Position numbers and translations under genes: made by a program. From the NCBI GenBank assembly GCA_036785705.1, contig JAWUZG010000028.1, forward strand, positions 186,001 through 250,000: a stretch of DNA of 64,000 nt. Reading direction: 5' to 3'. The notes below the pieces were generated by a model. The model was not told the DNA's origin. It saw only the letters and a program-made list of their open reading frames with translations, and did no database searches. Source of the stretch: Acanthornis magna (taxonomy: Eukaryota; Chordata; Aves; Passeriformes; Acanthizidae). Positions 12,679 to 27,372 of the stretch are shown here, one piece after another (positions within the stretch are counted from its first letter, which is position 1; every line of letters begins with the position of its first letter).

Positions 12679-12762
12679 CTATTTTGCAAGACAAGAAGAG
12701 GCTGGGTTGTAGATAACCTTCTGTTCAAGCTCAGCATATCTTTTCAGAAGTGGACGATAGAG
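12679..12762 (-). CDS. XYLB: XYLB last coding exon (xylulokinase C-terminus)
   Basis: Reading minus, a pyrimidine-rich acceptor ending TTTTTAG precedes 27 codons and a TAG stop. The exon starts in phase 0, as required by the upstream exon. The peptide includes 'LYRPLLKRYAELEQKV', matching the final helix of vertebrate xylulokinase (human 'ALLPQYAKLEQRIL'), then a divergent tail 'IYNPASSCLAK' where human has another short tail. XYLB phosphorylates D-xylulose with ATP to give xylulose 5-phosphate in the cytosolic glucuronate-xylulose pathway. The intron before it is 7.6 kb. Too short to stand alone as evidence, the call is firm because phase, order and homology agree with the other three exons. 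Confidence 0.9.
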   Translation of the reverse strand, partial: LYRPLLKRYAELEQKVIYNPASSCLAK

Positions 12763-15700
12763 CTAAAAAGGAAAAAGAAATAAATACATCTCATTGAAAA
12801 ATTAGATTTTTAAATTAAACTGCAGTTAAAAAACATCTTCAGACATGAAAAATGCAGCATCTTCACAGGTACCTGAAGGTTTGGGCTGGTTTTTCCCCAA
12901 TTTGCTGCAGGTTTTTCCCCAATGAAAATGCTGCGGAGTTTTCCCTCTTTAAATGTCACAGTCCTCTTTACCACCATCTTTACAGCTTAATTTTATGACA
13001 CGCACAGGTTGTTCTTATTGTGACTGCGTTCTTGCTATAAGCAGAAGTCATTACTTCCAGCAGAAGCAGCTCAGCTAAAGTCACCTCTCCCAGTGTGCCA
13101 TGCCCCCTCAGTAATAGCTGTGCTAATCACCCAGGCAGAACTCCCGTCCTTGCCTCCCTCCACTGCCCCAGGATGGATCACTGCCTGTGTACCCTCCTCC
13201 TCTGCCTCGATAATCCCCCCACTGCTGCCCTCCAGCACAGTCACACAGGTCCTCCTTGGCCAATGTGCTGACCAGGGCTTCTAAAATGCACTTCACACTC
13301 CCTGTCCCACCCCTTTGGACTCCTGCACCTGTCTGAGCTGTTTCTCTCCTTCACATCTTTCACAGCCACCACCTTTCCCATCCACAGTGTGCTCCGTGGA
13401 CATGTCCCTCGCTCCCTGCTTCCAGACCCAGCTTCTATCCACAACTACACCAAGTGTCTCAGTAGCGGGGTTTTTGTATTTCCCTGGCTAGAATTTTCCA
13501 GGAGTTTTTAGATCCGGTATTTTTACGAGCATAAAAAGAAGAATCAAGACTCAAATGTATGCAAAACCCCAGACTCAAACACACCCTATGCTTTTGGATT
13601 TGGGCGACACCCATGACATAGCAGAAACCCTGAACAAATCTCTACTCTGGCTCCAACCAAAGACTGTATTTCATTTAGATCTTGGAGATGCACTTTTTTC
13701 CTTATCTCCTTTCTCTGATGCCAACTGTCCCTCTAATAAAATCAGTTTCTGACAAGCCATACCAGGACAGCTTCGCACATTTGCAGGCTCGAGCACAAAG
13801 AAGGCACTGCCAGGAGCCAGTGTAGGGTCTCGTACAGGCTCGAGCAGTCCTCAGGAGGATGCCATAAGGTCATATCCCTGCCACAGTGAATCCTAGAGGC
13901 TGCCAGTCTGGTCTACAAGCCCTCTGCACTGACTCATAATCAGGGCAGCCTCGCTCCTGGCTCCAGGTTCAGAGAGGTTATAGAGCCATAATGAATCATA
14001 CCCAGCAAACTGAATTACTGCTCTCATCAGTAAGCGAGATCTAGCATTTCAATGCATTTTATGCTTTCAGGACAGCCAGCAACAGTGTGTGTACACACAT
14101 GAAAAATTCAGTAGGGAAATGTTTCAGGTGTAAGCTATGGGGATGTAGTAGGAGACCGGTTCGTTCTTGTGCAGGTCTCTGTACAATCCTGCAGTAGCCT
14201 CAGTGTCTGTAACAGTCACACTTTAACAGCTTTTCATTTTTTTTAAATCACAAAGTTTTCTCATCTAGGAAATAAAAAACAGTGGGTTTTTGTTTTGTCT
14301 TTCAACTGATGGCAGAATACCCCATTTCTATGTTTCCCTTCTTCTGAATGATAGTTTAAGCCTGACCGGTGAAAACTCGATTTATCTCTTCATTCCCATT
14401 TCCACCTTCCACAACGGCAGGTGGAAGTGACTTGATGGACACATTCTGCAGAAGGAACCCGTTTTGACCAACTCCTATCTTTTTACAAACCAGATGTTAC
14501 AGAAGTTGAAGTACATTTCTACAACAGATTAAGTATATGAAGGGGTAGAAGGAGCATCCACAGCAAGTGAAAAGAGACACAAGGCATCATAAAATGGTTT
14601 TTGAAGTGACTGAGTCTTAACAGAGTCTTTCACTGACTAAAGCAGAGAATCCTACTCACTCCTGCCTCTGCAAGTCTCATTCAGTGACCCCAGTCCAGGC
14701 ATTTAACATGTGTGTGCCCCAGCTCCTCCACAGGACTCTGATACTGAGATCCTGGAGGTTTATGCAGATTTATGAGGTTAGGAAATAAAATGCACCACTA
14801 TTACGAAATGTCACATTACTCAGCATGGTATTTTTAACTAACTACATGAGGGCCTGGAGGGCTCAGAGAAGTACATATATATATTCTTTTCATGCTCCCA
14901 AAGAATATTATTGCTCCCGTTTCTGGTAAATATGCACATCAGAGTAAACAAAACATTGAGAAGGCAGCTATGGCTATACTGGGAGTATCAGTATTTCAAA
15001 CAAAACCAGCTCCTCTATTCACTGAAGCATCTGTAATGAAGACTGGATATTTCTTACTTGGCTGTTCTGTAAATTTGATAAACCCTAAGTGCTTCTCAGC
15101 AAAGATTCAGCACAGCAGAGCTACACTGGTAAGTGAGCTCAGGCACTGAGAAAGCAGTATTGCCCATCAGTATTTTTACAAAGTACACACAACGCATTTA
15201 CCAGAAGGCTGGGAAGTATTATTGTTAATACATCACTCTAAATTAAAATGTGTCAAAATAAATGAACAACCACATTTACTGACACAGTTTCTTTTCCTGT
15301 TTATTGGACTTAAGCACTTAGCTTGCTAATTGAGAAAATTCAGGCATTTGCAATAAGCTTCTCAGCCATTAGTGTAAATGAATCCTGCATTATGGACCAT
15401 ATGAAAAAAAATTGCAAACAAATAATTAAGAATATTTCCTGTACTCTATTCCTGTTCTTTGGGGTAAAAAGCAGCACAGCTCAGAGGGATAAGCAAAGCC
15501 TTAAATTCCTCCTCCTCAGGGAATTTGGCTGTAATACCACCAGTACATCATGGCTGATAAGTGCAGCAGCACTACGAGATTTTCACAAGCAGCATTTTTC
15601 ATGCCAGCTGAGGCTTGGGGCCGGAGCACTGCAGCTCCCATGAAGCACAGAGAAGAAAAGCCAAACAGCACCAAGCCAGAGCATGGCCTGAGTGTGCACT

Positions 15701-15889
15701 CAGGTGCTGCTCCACGTCTGTCACCGCTGAGGTGCCTCCACAGAACCCTGGGCAGCTCCTCCTCTGTGATTCCGGGAGTCTCTTTCCTAGGCAATTGTAT
15801 AGATGTATTTTTATAATTGAGGTCCAAAGGGAATAAAGGACTCTCAATGATGCATAAAAACCCAAGGACATAAATTCCCTCTCTGTTGT

Positions 15890-17110
15890 AGCCTCAGACT
15901 TAATCTATCAAACCATGATATTTAACAAAAGTAATTACATGTATCACAACACAAACCTTGTTATTGTCCATAATTTAATTGTCCTTGCTTAATTATGGCC
16001 TTTTCTCCAGCTTATCTCTATACCCTAACCCACAACATCGACAGTACTCTGATTGCTTCATTTACAAACCCTAAACTTCTCTCCTGGGACAATTTGGTCA
16101 CATTCTGACAGTCCCACAACTATCTCAAGAAAATGCTGATGGTTAATAAAACACTGTAACAGAGAATAATTTAACCTGCCCTCTCTGAAAAATGCATTCA
16201 TACAATGTTACCTTGTTCTCTGGAACAAATCAAATATGTCATCCTGATAGGGTATCTCACCACAGTTCCAGCCTATGTACTCAACAGGGCTTTTACTGTT
16301 TACATTGTCCCTGCCACCTTCTAAGAGCAAAACCAGCTAGAAATTATTACTGCAAGTGACAATCCACATGGATCCTCCTATCTCCTGCAATGCACCGTTA
16401 GCCAATCACTGGAGCAATTCAAAATTTACAAATTACAAAGATGATGCTGATCATTATCTAATTTTAATCTACCCGAGTGCATTTAATCTCCCCTGAATAG
16501 ATTAAAATTAATCAGTCTCTCACAAACACTTGCTACTTTTGATAGGTTCCTTTTTTTAAAACCAAATTCAAATTATTCATAGAGATTTGCTTAAGAAATT
16601 AAGAATTATTTTATTTTTCCAATCATAGCAGTTGTTCACCTTTCTTAGCACAGAAAGAATACTCTTAAAGCAGAAAGAATACAACAGTGTTCTGAAATAC
16701 TCTGAAGATTTCTCCAAGGAACCACACCTGAAACAGCTACATTCTTTACTTTAGATATCTGTTCTGCAAGCCTGTCTTAATCAGTTTAATAGTTTACAAA
16801 AATTATTGGCTACACAAATCACCTTAATCAAACTCCTATCAATACCTATTATATTTTTGTGGTTGTATTATTATTACCTACTTTGCACTAAATTACCAAC
16901 CTAAACCAATTCTAGAAAACAACCTCTCCCCTCCAAAACCTACCTCAAAAAATATAATTATTTTAAATCAATAAATAGGTCATTATAACCTTCCTGGGTA
17001 ATAGGGTCACTTCCATAAATCCACCCACTTACGAGGCAATTCACCAAAGTCAAGAAAATCTGTTAGGTTTACATTTTCCCTTCCCGAATTTTTGCACGAT
17101 TAATACATCT
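15890..17110. other. G-poor, strand-asymmetric intronic stretch
   Basis: The plus strand is notably depleted of G. In 16741-16980 I count about 17 G against about 51 C in 240 bases. On the XYLB sense strand this is a G-over-C excess, the direction expected of transcription-associated asymmetry in vertebrate germline-transcribed genes. No retroviral, mitochondrial or transposon motif was recognised in it. Confidence 0.5.
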
Positions 17111-19199
17111 CAGCAGAGTCAATAATGCAATCAAAAATCAGACATCCAGCAGCAGTGAGCTGCTCTATGCCTTCTCCCTACAAAACCCCACAGGACAATG
17201 TCACAACCAACCTGGCACTGTCACAGGCACACAGTTCATAAAAACGCAAGCTCCCAGATACTCATGGTCTCTCTCATGTTTTATTTTTGCTTAATTAACC
17301 AACTAGCCAACCATCCCCGTTTTAATAGATTACTAAAATAGATCTGAATTCTAATGCTGGAATAACAGATTATTTCTGTCTGTTAACATATATTTATTGC
17401 TCTAGAATCTCCTGGTTATTTTTGTCATGCTTAGTGGCTCTGATTAATCTTTTTCCTCAGGGGAGAGAGGAGGGCCCAAAGAGGTGACATGACTCTTAAT
17501 TTTTGCTATTCTTTAAAAAAAAAGGAAGAAAGATTCATCAGATTAACCCACAGATGACTGACTTGAGCCAGCCTGATTGACTGAGTGACCAAGGACTATC
17601 ACCACAGTGGCTTCCACCAGAACACCTCACGACCCGTTTGGGTACTGCCAGAATTAGAAACAAGCTCAGATTAATACCCCTATCCTACAAAAACGCTGGG
17701 AAATCAGGTTCAGCTAAGAGACTTGGGGTCGCACCCACAGAGAGGGATTCATCCTCTTTGAAATGGTCTCTTCAAGGCAGGACGGTCTGCTACAGGATAA
17801 AGTCACATTGTTGCCAGGCAAGTTGGAACTTTTGAGACTTCAGTTGCCTCTAACTACTAATTCATCACCCACCACAAGCCCTGTGTTCCACATCTTGTGA
17901 CTTTATTCTATTTTACCTGCCCATCAGTTTAATTGAACCAGAAGAGCTGCTTTGTGTGCCCTGCCCTTGCTTTTTAAAATCACATTCATTATCACAAATG
18001 ATCCCTCAGAAATCAAAGGAAGGCTTTTTGCATTTTTGGTTCCTGGAAACCCCTACCGCGGGCATAGGCCTTGGCAATGAAGGAGAAGCTACATCAAAAT
18101 GTCGCATTTGACCTCTGTCTATAGGAGGTTTTCCTCTCTCCAATGATCTAACACATGTTGTCTCCAACCTATACCAGGAAGAAAGGATGAAACCAGAGCA
18201 GATTACTGTGTTATGACCTGTTTTTTCTCCACCCTGCCAAGATCTAGCTGTAGCCGTCCAAAAAATGTAAAGAAGTGGTTGGGGGAATTTCACATTGGTG
18301 AGCCAGACTCTTTCAGAAGAGCTCCTCAGCAAGACAGGACTTAACCTCGGGATGACTTTGAAGTTTATAAAAAGAACTATCATTTATGTGAAAGGCTCTA
18401 ACCTCAACAGAATGAAATTGGATGGACAGGGAGATGCAGCTCTGTATAAAACAGAATCAAACTGACTCCTTGCATTATGAATTTTTACTGCACTGCTCAT
18501 GCTAACACACTGTATTACTGACAGGCCCTCTGGCTTTCTGCAGTTTCACAGCCATGAAACTAGCCAGGGAATCCACCATCAACTGCAAAATTATAAGGCA
18601 GGAAGAAAAAAAGAAATGGTGTGGAATATGTAATTGCAAGAAGCTGATTTTAATGGAATTAAGCTGGAAAGCTAAACTAAAGAGCAGGAATGGGTATTCC
18701 TTCACATACTGTTTGGCTTCTACCTCCCTGTCATTCATTCCTTTCTACTGGGGCAACAATTCACTGCTGTACATCATTTAAAACCAATAAAAAGGTGTGC
18801 TATGAGAGCCAGGTCTAACCATGTGGAAAAGGAAAGTATTGAGAAGGAGATAATTAACTCTTTTAGCTTCCAGGCCGTTTTATGCAGAGAACAAAATAGA
18901 AAGAGGTAGGTGAATTCCCCAGAGATGTCCCCAGTCAGGTTGGTTGGCCCCTGCAGGGGTACAAGGTGCGTGCAGGGCCCCTGTGAGTGACAGCTGTATT
19001 CCCTGCCCTTGAGTTTTATAGCTGAAGCAGCACCAGAGGGTCAAAAGCAGGGCTCTGAGCTCTCTCCACCTCCACCCCAGCCAGCCTGGCAGCTTTTCAG
19101 CACACAGCGTTTTGGGTTGGATCAGACACCAGGGAGCTGCTCCTGCGCTGTGCTCCCTGCAGAGAGCTTCAGCTGCAACACACGTGGCACGGGCCACTG

Positions 19200-19480
19200 C
19201 TGTTAATTATTTTATCTTTTAAAATGAGGGGGGAAGGTTGAGTAAATGAGATCAGATCAATCAAGTTTAAATTATTCAATGTCTTAATATTTCTGAAGGG
19301 GACTTCTATTCGATTACCGAGCTCCTCCATCTCAGTTAATAATTAAATAATACGCTGGCAGGCACAATGCAGCATGATCATTTGTATTATTACTCATGAT
19401 GATATCTGGTGCTCCTCTACACATGTAGCTGGGAGTTAGTAGTTTTGGCAGATCATTAATTTCCCAGTTTAAAGAAAAGC
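19200..19480. other. Possible conserved non-coding element in XYLB intron
   Basis: Low-CpG sequence with clustered TAAT-type cores ('agttaataattaaataata') and ATCA/TGAT-type sites ('catgatcatttgtattatt'), without repeat homology. It sits 0.9-1.2 kb downstream (in the sense direction) of the XYLB exon at 20405-20499. Enhancer-like texture only; conservation is unknown. Confidence 0.22.
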
Positions 19481-20404
19481 TTTAAAACCTTGTTGCCTGT
19501 AGTTAAGGCACATCCAAATCTCATAAATGGTAGAGTGCGTAAAGCTGTGCTGATGTAAAAGAAGTTTTTGCTCAGCTGAAGACCTCAGTGAGATTCACCT
19601 TTGTCATTTAAACATGTTCTCTAGGAATCTTCCTATATTGTATTGTTTATTTGTTACTGCACATTATATTTCAAAAGCTGTAATAAACTGAAGCCTTTGG
19701 CTGAGAGTGAGACGTGCAGGGCTGCACTGGAGAGCCTGAGACAATGATTCCTCCCTTGGTTTTACAAGGGCTGGAACCACACAGTCACCAGCAATGACCA
19801 TCACTGCTTTGTCTATGTGAGCCATAAAGCACAAGCCTCACCTTCAGATGTGCCAAAGTTCACAGGATGGGCACAACACCAAAGTCCTGTGCCGGCTGAA
19901 TCCTCCCAGCTGGCGTGTTTTCCAAGGGGGAGCTACCAGTGAATATATACAACTGCTGGCCACTGCTTACAATCAGACAGGAAGGATTTTTGGGGATGTT
20001 TTCCAAGAAGCCAGAAAGCACAGTCACCACCCCTTTTTCCACACTGCTTGCTGCAAACAAGTCCAGAGCATTTTGTCAAGATTATCGGTTACAGCCTGAC
20101 TGACATGTATTCAAATTCAACCTATTTGATAACTTTTTCTGTCCCTTAAGGAAGAGATTTTGCTCTCTGATCGCACCCTATTGGGAAAATTCGCTCTCAC
20201 AGAGCTGGATGGCAGGATCGGATTATTCCATCATTACAACACCAAAGATCTCCCAAAATCAAAACTTCCTTCACAACAGGGAATAAGAACTGTGTAACCA
20301 AGTGTTTCTTAAATTAATCTGTTTTACCAGAAGAATTAGCAAACCCCTACATTTTGAAGCAGACAGGAAGTGAGAAGAAAAATGGTATTCCCAAACTTGC
20401 TCAC

Positions 20405-20499
20405 CTCCTCAGCCCCTGGGGTGGGTGTAACAGCCAATCTGGGCTCCGGTGCTGATTTCACAACATCAGCCAAGGACACATTCCTCTCAGCCACAAGTC
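20405..20499 (-). CDS. XYLB: XYLB penultimate coding exon
   Basis: A 95-bp exon on the minus strand with acceptor TCATTGCAG and donor GAG|GTGAGC. It begins with two bases that complete the split Gly codon left by the previous exon, then encodes 31 residues including 'LADVVKSAPEPRLAVTPTPG'. This corresponds to the human xylulokinase segment 'VVKLAPNPRLAATPSPGA', the conserved stretch after the second FGGY ATPase lobe. It ends in phase 0, fitting the final exon. Length equals the human counterpart residue for residue. Part of the nucleotide-binding C-terminal domain of the sugar kinase. Confidence 0.93.
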
Positions 20500-22950
<2,451 letters not shown>

Positions 22951-23239
22951 TCAGTGACACATGGAAAGAACCACTGCAGGCAACAATGAGGCCCGAACTT
23001 GTCACACAACAAGGTATTGGTAATTCTGAGCTACAGAGGTAAGTGCAGCCAGGAAATAAAGCCCCATTTCTCTCCAGATCTCTTGGTTGAAAGTTCAGAG
23101 GAGCCTGGGTTCAAGCATTCAAGCATCATTCCTCAAAAGTTCACACAATCAGCCCCTGCTAAAGGCTTATGTCAGGACAAGGGGATCTGCTCAGGAACCC
23201 ACAACTGGAGCCTGTGTTCTTCCATCATGTTATGGGGAG

Positions 23240-23671
23240 GGAAGGAAGGAAGGAAGGAAGGAAGGAAGGAAGGAAGGAAGGAAGGAAGGAAGGAAGGAAG
23301 GAAGGAAGGAAGGAAGGAAGGAAGGAAGGAAGGAAGGAAGGAAGGAAGGAAGGAAGGAAGGAAGGAAGGAAGGAAGGAAGGAAGGAAGGAAGGAAGGAAG
23401 GAAGGAAGGAAGGAAGGAAGGAAGGAAGGAAGGAAGGAAGGAAGGAAGGAAGGAAGGAAGGAAGGAAGGAAGGAAGGAAGGAAGGAAGGAAGGAAGGAAG
23501 GAAGGAAGGAAGGAAGGAAGGAAGGAAGGAAGGAAGGAAGGAAGGAAGGAAGGAAGGAAGGAAGGAAGGAAGGAAGGAAGGAAGGAAGGAAGGAAGGAAG
23601 GAAGGAAGGAAGGAAGGAAGGAAGGAAGGAAGGAAGGAAGGAAGGAAGGAAGGAAGGAAGGAAGGAAGGAA
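23240..23671 (+). repeat. Perfect (GGAA)108 microsatellite
   Basis: 432 bp of uninterrupted GGAA, 108 units, without a single variant base. On the XYLB sense strand it is a (TTCC)n polypyrimidine tract ending 385 nt upstream of the acceptor of the 88-bp exon. Such purine/pyrimidine mirror tracts can form triplex DNA, and GGAA is the core site of ETS factors. Four open frames of 150-257 codons run through it; they are repeat artefacts, not genes. The true length may differ, since such arrays are often mis-sized in assemblies. Confidence 0.99.
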
Positions 23672-25952
23672 GAACCAGGCATGGCTCCTCAGTTCTCAGC
23701 TTGGATAAAAATAAAGCTCCAGCAATATGAAGGCCTGCTACGCCTCTCCTTCATCTCCACCATTCCCATCCCATTAGGATCAGCAGGGAGGATGAGACAC
23801 GAGCTGATTACACAGTGTCTACATTTACCAGGAGTTTTCCTGTTTTTAAGGGAACCTTAGATATGAACATATATTGAGACGCTTGGCTTGAGTAATACAA
23901 ATAGAATTTTACAGGCAAAGGATTTATTAGGGTATCCAACAGATACTAAAGTTATTTCACCACACATCATTCTGCATTGAAATCAACACCATCAGCACCT
24001 CACATCCACTGAGTACATGTACTCTTCCCCACAGTGTAGGTTTAGAAAAACAATACAGAAGGGGGAAAATTAAGACATATTTGGATGGGGACATAGGAGG
24101 TTCAGTGACTCCCTTCCAAAAACATTGTCAACAAATGCTTTCCATTTTGATTTCATCACTTCTAGGACTGCAGGTGTCCCTCAGGCTGAGCAATGCAACA
24201 AGCAGGCGACAATTCAGATATAACTTGTGCTGGTTTTATTACTTTTGCCAGAGGGAAAAGTGTCTCACCTGACTTAAATCCATGCAATTGAGTCTAAAAG
24301 AAGGCAGAATGTCCAGCATTCCAAACCATTTGGATTAGTGCAAGGCAGCCCTGACCCTGGAATTTACACCCCTGCTGATGATGGACCCCAGGGCTTCATA
24401 AATGATGACTAAGAGATACAATCCATATCATCTACAGAAATACATAGTAGGTGAAATTTCTAAAGGATTTTTCTTTCTCTGAAAGTTTGTGGAGAATCTG
24501 CAAATCAAAACCTTTTAAAATCACTGATTTTCATAATTTTAAACAAAAGTGGCTGGTTGCTAACTAGAATCCAAAGGAAGCCTGAGCTTATACACTTAAA
24601 ATGCTCTCTTTTTGTAAAACAGCAAAGTCAGTATTGCCCAACTTCACTTGCAAGCAAGCACTGAGCAACACATGAGCTTCAATGCTAGAAGACAAAGGAA
24701 AAATTAATCATGGTATTTATTAAAAAGTCCTCTGGAAATTATAAGGTCAAAGAGCACTGGTCCCACTGCCCATCCTGCTGGCCAACGCTACCACCTTGTT
24801 TCAACTCATTCCCCATCTGCATCTTCACCTCATCTCTAGCAGGCATTTCTAAAGTTTAAATTGTACAGTCTTTCGGACAACAATTTTTATTTTTTTAAAT
24901 CTCTGCAGAAGCTCATACAACACAGCTCTACTCTATACCGATTGGCAATAAGTGCTGTAATACTACAAATAACATTTAACAATTTAACACATGACTTTTT
25001 TTACCACAATTATAAAATAAAAATTATTAAAAGTTCATATATTTGGTAAGTCATTTGGAACTGTGGTATCTCTCACAAATAACTTAAAAAGAAACTGTTA
25101 GAGGTTTTACTGCTTAAGATATTTCACTATGTTCCATGTGGTCATTAATCAAGCACCACATATGTTATAAAAACTTCCTGGAACTGTGGAGAAAGCAGCC
25201 CTATTAAATTTTTTTTAACAGATTTTCCTAAGTTGCCTCCTTTGTGGTGTAAAATATAGGAGTTACTGAACGTTGATTAATTAAATGATAGTCTTTTATA
25301 GCCCTGGAACAAATTATCCAAAATTGACCATGATAAGGGTGGAAGCTGTTATTCTTTATGCAACTGATATGGTTTCTGAGGTTTTGATTAAATTAAAAAG
25401 AAAGATCCAATTAACCAGTGATTAAGTGAATGACACTGTATTGATCATATTATTTTAAGACACTTCTAATGAGTTTTAAAACCAGCTGAATTGTTTTACG
25501 TGAAAAGGAAGCACCCCAGCCACCACTCTCCCAATCCCCACAATTTTTCAGCTGTGTACGTTACCAAATTACATATTTTAAGAATTTTCAGTTCTCTGCC
25601 TTCATTCCACAGCAAGGAGATCCTCCTGGCACCTAAGCTGGAAATACAGCTTTAAAAACAAACTCATCTATGAATCCAATCTTTCCTGATGCATCCTTAG
25701 CAGAATTACTCCTGTAAGAACCAATGTTTTAAGCAATTAACCAATCAGTTAATTTCCCAATGTCACATTCTTAGGCAAAGTAACCAAAGCAAATGAAGTG
25801 AAGTGACATCTGCAGGCAAAACATGCCAAATTTGCTGCTCCCAATCATCTGTACAACCAGCAGTTATACACACATGTGGTTTAGATGCCTTAGGAGAAAA
25901 CAGCTTTTTGCTTTCTTGCTCTTCGACTTCCATTTAATCGAGCTCAGGTTTT

Positions 25953-26486
25953 GTGGAGCAGAGAATTGACTGCAATTGTCAAAGAGAATGGTGTGCAGCT
26001 GAGGCTGGCCTCAACTCTCTGGAGCTGATGGGAAGGGGTTGGAATCCCCAAAAAACATTTCACCCCGTGCTCATTATCGCCAGTGACAAGATAAAGCTCA
26101 AATTAAGACTTTTGGTGTACGTGTCTCCCTCCAGGTCAGTGTTGGAGGCTGTGGTTAAAGGAGAGCTTGTCAAGGCAGCCCTTGGAGCCCAGAAAGTTCT
26201 CGGATCACCCAGAGGGAGACATTTACATTTGTTAAGTTCAAACACCATCCGCTTTCCTCCGCACGGCGACAGACGGGATCTCCCCGACTATTACGGGGCT
26301 GACAGATCGCAAACAGACATCACATCACACATGACTGGGTTTGGGCAGGACGAATCCCAAACCAGATGTCTCGCTCTGCACTGCCGAAAGCCAGGTGAGA
26401 GGCCTCTCACCACTTGTGGGCGAGGCTTTGCCAAGTCTCAGCGGGCACAAACAGAGAGCACGCGGCTCTCTGCTCTCCAGAGATGA
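25953..26486 (+). other. CpG-richer patch with 177-codon open frame, antisense to XYLB
   Basis: Within AT-rich intron, CpG dinucleotides cluster here, most densely at about 26245-26470 ('ctccgcacggcgacagacgg' and further). A plus-strand frame of 177 codons spans the patch. Its translation has no domain, signal peptide or membrane segment that I recognise. It could be a young inserted sequence, an internal promoter or a non-coding transcript start. Coding is unlikely. Confidence 0.2.
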
Positions 26487-27081
26487 AGATGGATGGAGGA
26501 TCTCACCCAGGCTGGATGTGCAGCAAGAACAGCAAAGAATTTGGGAAGAGAGAGGAATGGCCATACAGAAGTGTATCCTGCTCCCAGTTTATGACATGAT
26601 GCTAATTATCAACACAAAGGTTGAGGTCTGATGAGGGTGTTTGTTTTGTTTGTTTGTTTGTTTGGGGTTGGGTTTTTTCAGTGTTCGACACCAGTATAAT
26701 TTCCCTTCAGTTTAAAGCAAAAAATGGTTCAAATTTGACCCAATGACAAAAAAAAAATCTCAGGTATTATATAAGAAGTTCCTTCTTGATTTCTTTGCTG
26801 ACTGATTTGATGTAAGCGATGAGACCTGGAAATCACCAGTGCTTCAGATACACATTCATAAAACCAGTCAAGTGTGAAAAAAACTCAAAGTTCAATATAA
26901 AATTAGCACTGGGCTAAAGGTTTTCATGCTAAACCTGAAGAAAAACCCCAAAGACCTGCAGCAGATTCACAATTCCATATCCACACCTTCCTGTGCAGCT
27001 GCAGCAATTTGAATTTGGTACAACAAAATAAAAATGGAGATGTAACTGCAAGTTCAGTTCAGCATTTAATTTTCTACTTAC

Positions 27082-27140
27082 CTGTAAGATCTTTTTATTG
27101 TGGGATGCACCACCAGTAGCCAAAATCCTTGTCCTAGGCA
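27082..27140 (-). CDS. XYLB: XYLB internal exon with FGGY ATP-binding loop
   Basis: A 59-bp exon on the minus strand: acceptor TTGCATTGCAG, donor CAG|GTAAGT. It starts with TG, completing a split codon (probably Met, as in the human protein), then encodes 'PRTRILATGGASHNKKILQ'. Human xylulokinase has 'SKTKILATGGASHNREILQ' at this place. The GG-x-S-x-N loop is the conserved C-terminal ATP (adenosine) binding motif of FGGY carbohydrate kinases. It is the most upstream XYLB exon I could find; everything 5' of it, including the sugar-binding N-terminal lobe and the catalytic Asp, is outside the window or unrecognised. Confidence 0.95.
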
Positions 27141-27235
27141 CTGCAATGCAACAAAAAGTACAAATCAGAGTGAAAGTGCATATGGTCAAGATCTGTACTG
27201 CTGAAGCCAGCAGTGAGAGCAAGGAGGTGTGTGTC

Positions 27236-27372
27236 AGGGTTCTGTCTCTGCACCTCTAATTTACCTTCTGTAAAAAAGGAGATAACACTAATTACCCACC
27301 TTTCCAAGGCACATTAGAACACCTCCTTAGAAGAGGCAACATAAATACTGCAGATCTATTATTATTATTATG
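27236..27372 (+). repeat. Ancient MIR/CORE-SINE-like element with ATT tail
   Basis: The plus strand follows the classic order of MIR-like elements: 'tctctgcacctctaattta', then 'ccttctgtaaaaaaggagat', 'aacactaattacccacct' and a degenerate middle, finishing in 'ctattattattattatgg'. Heavily diverged, as expected for an element of early amniote age. It ends 96 bp upstream (sense) of the XYLB acceptor at 27140. Confidence 0.6.

Larger units (their letters stand above)
12763..20404 (-). other. XYLB: XYLB intron, 7.6 kb
   Basis: Bounded on the minus strand by the donor GAG|GTGAGC at 20405 and the acceptor at 12763. No exon-like homology was seen inside. It contains a G-poor, C- and A-rich stretch (about 15890-17110) and a homeobox-site-rich segment near 19200-19480. 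Open frames on both strands (for example 15323-15643 and 18006-18383) have no recognisable family features and look like chance. Confidence 0.8.

Noticed and set aside
16741..17050. Possible nuclear copy of mitochondrial DNA because of the C-rich, G-poor strand
   Set aside because: No mitochondrial gene, tRNA or rRNA motif could be read in any frame.
22999..23860. Open frames of 150-257 codons on both strands
   Set aside because: They are translations of the GGAA tetranucleotide array (repeating KEGR or LPSF units) with chance extensions; no gene features.
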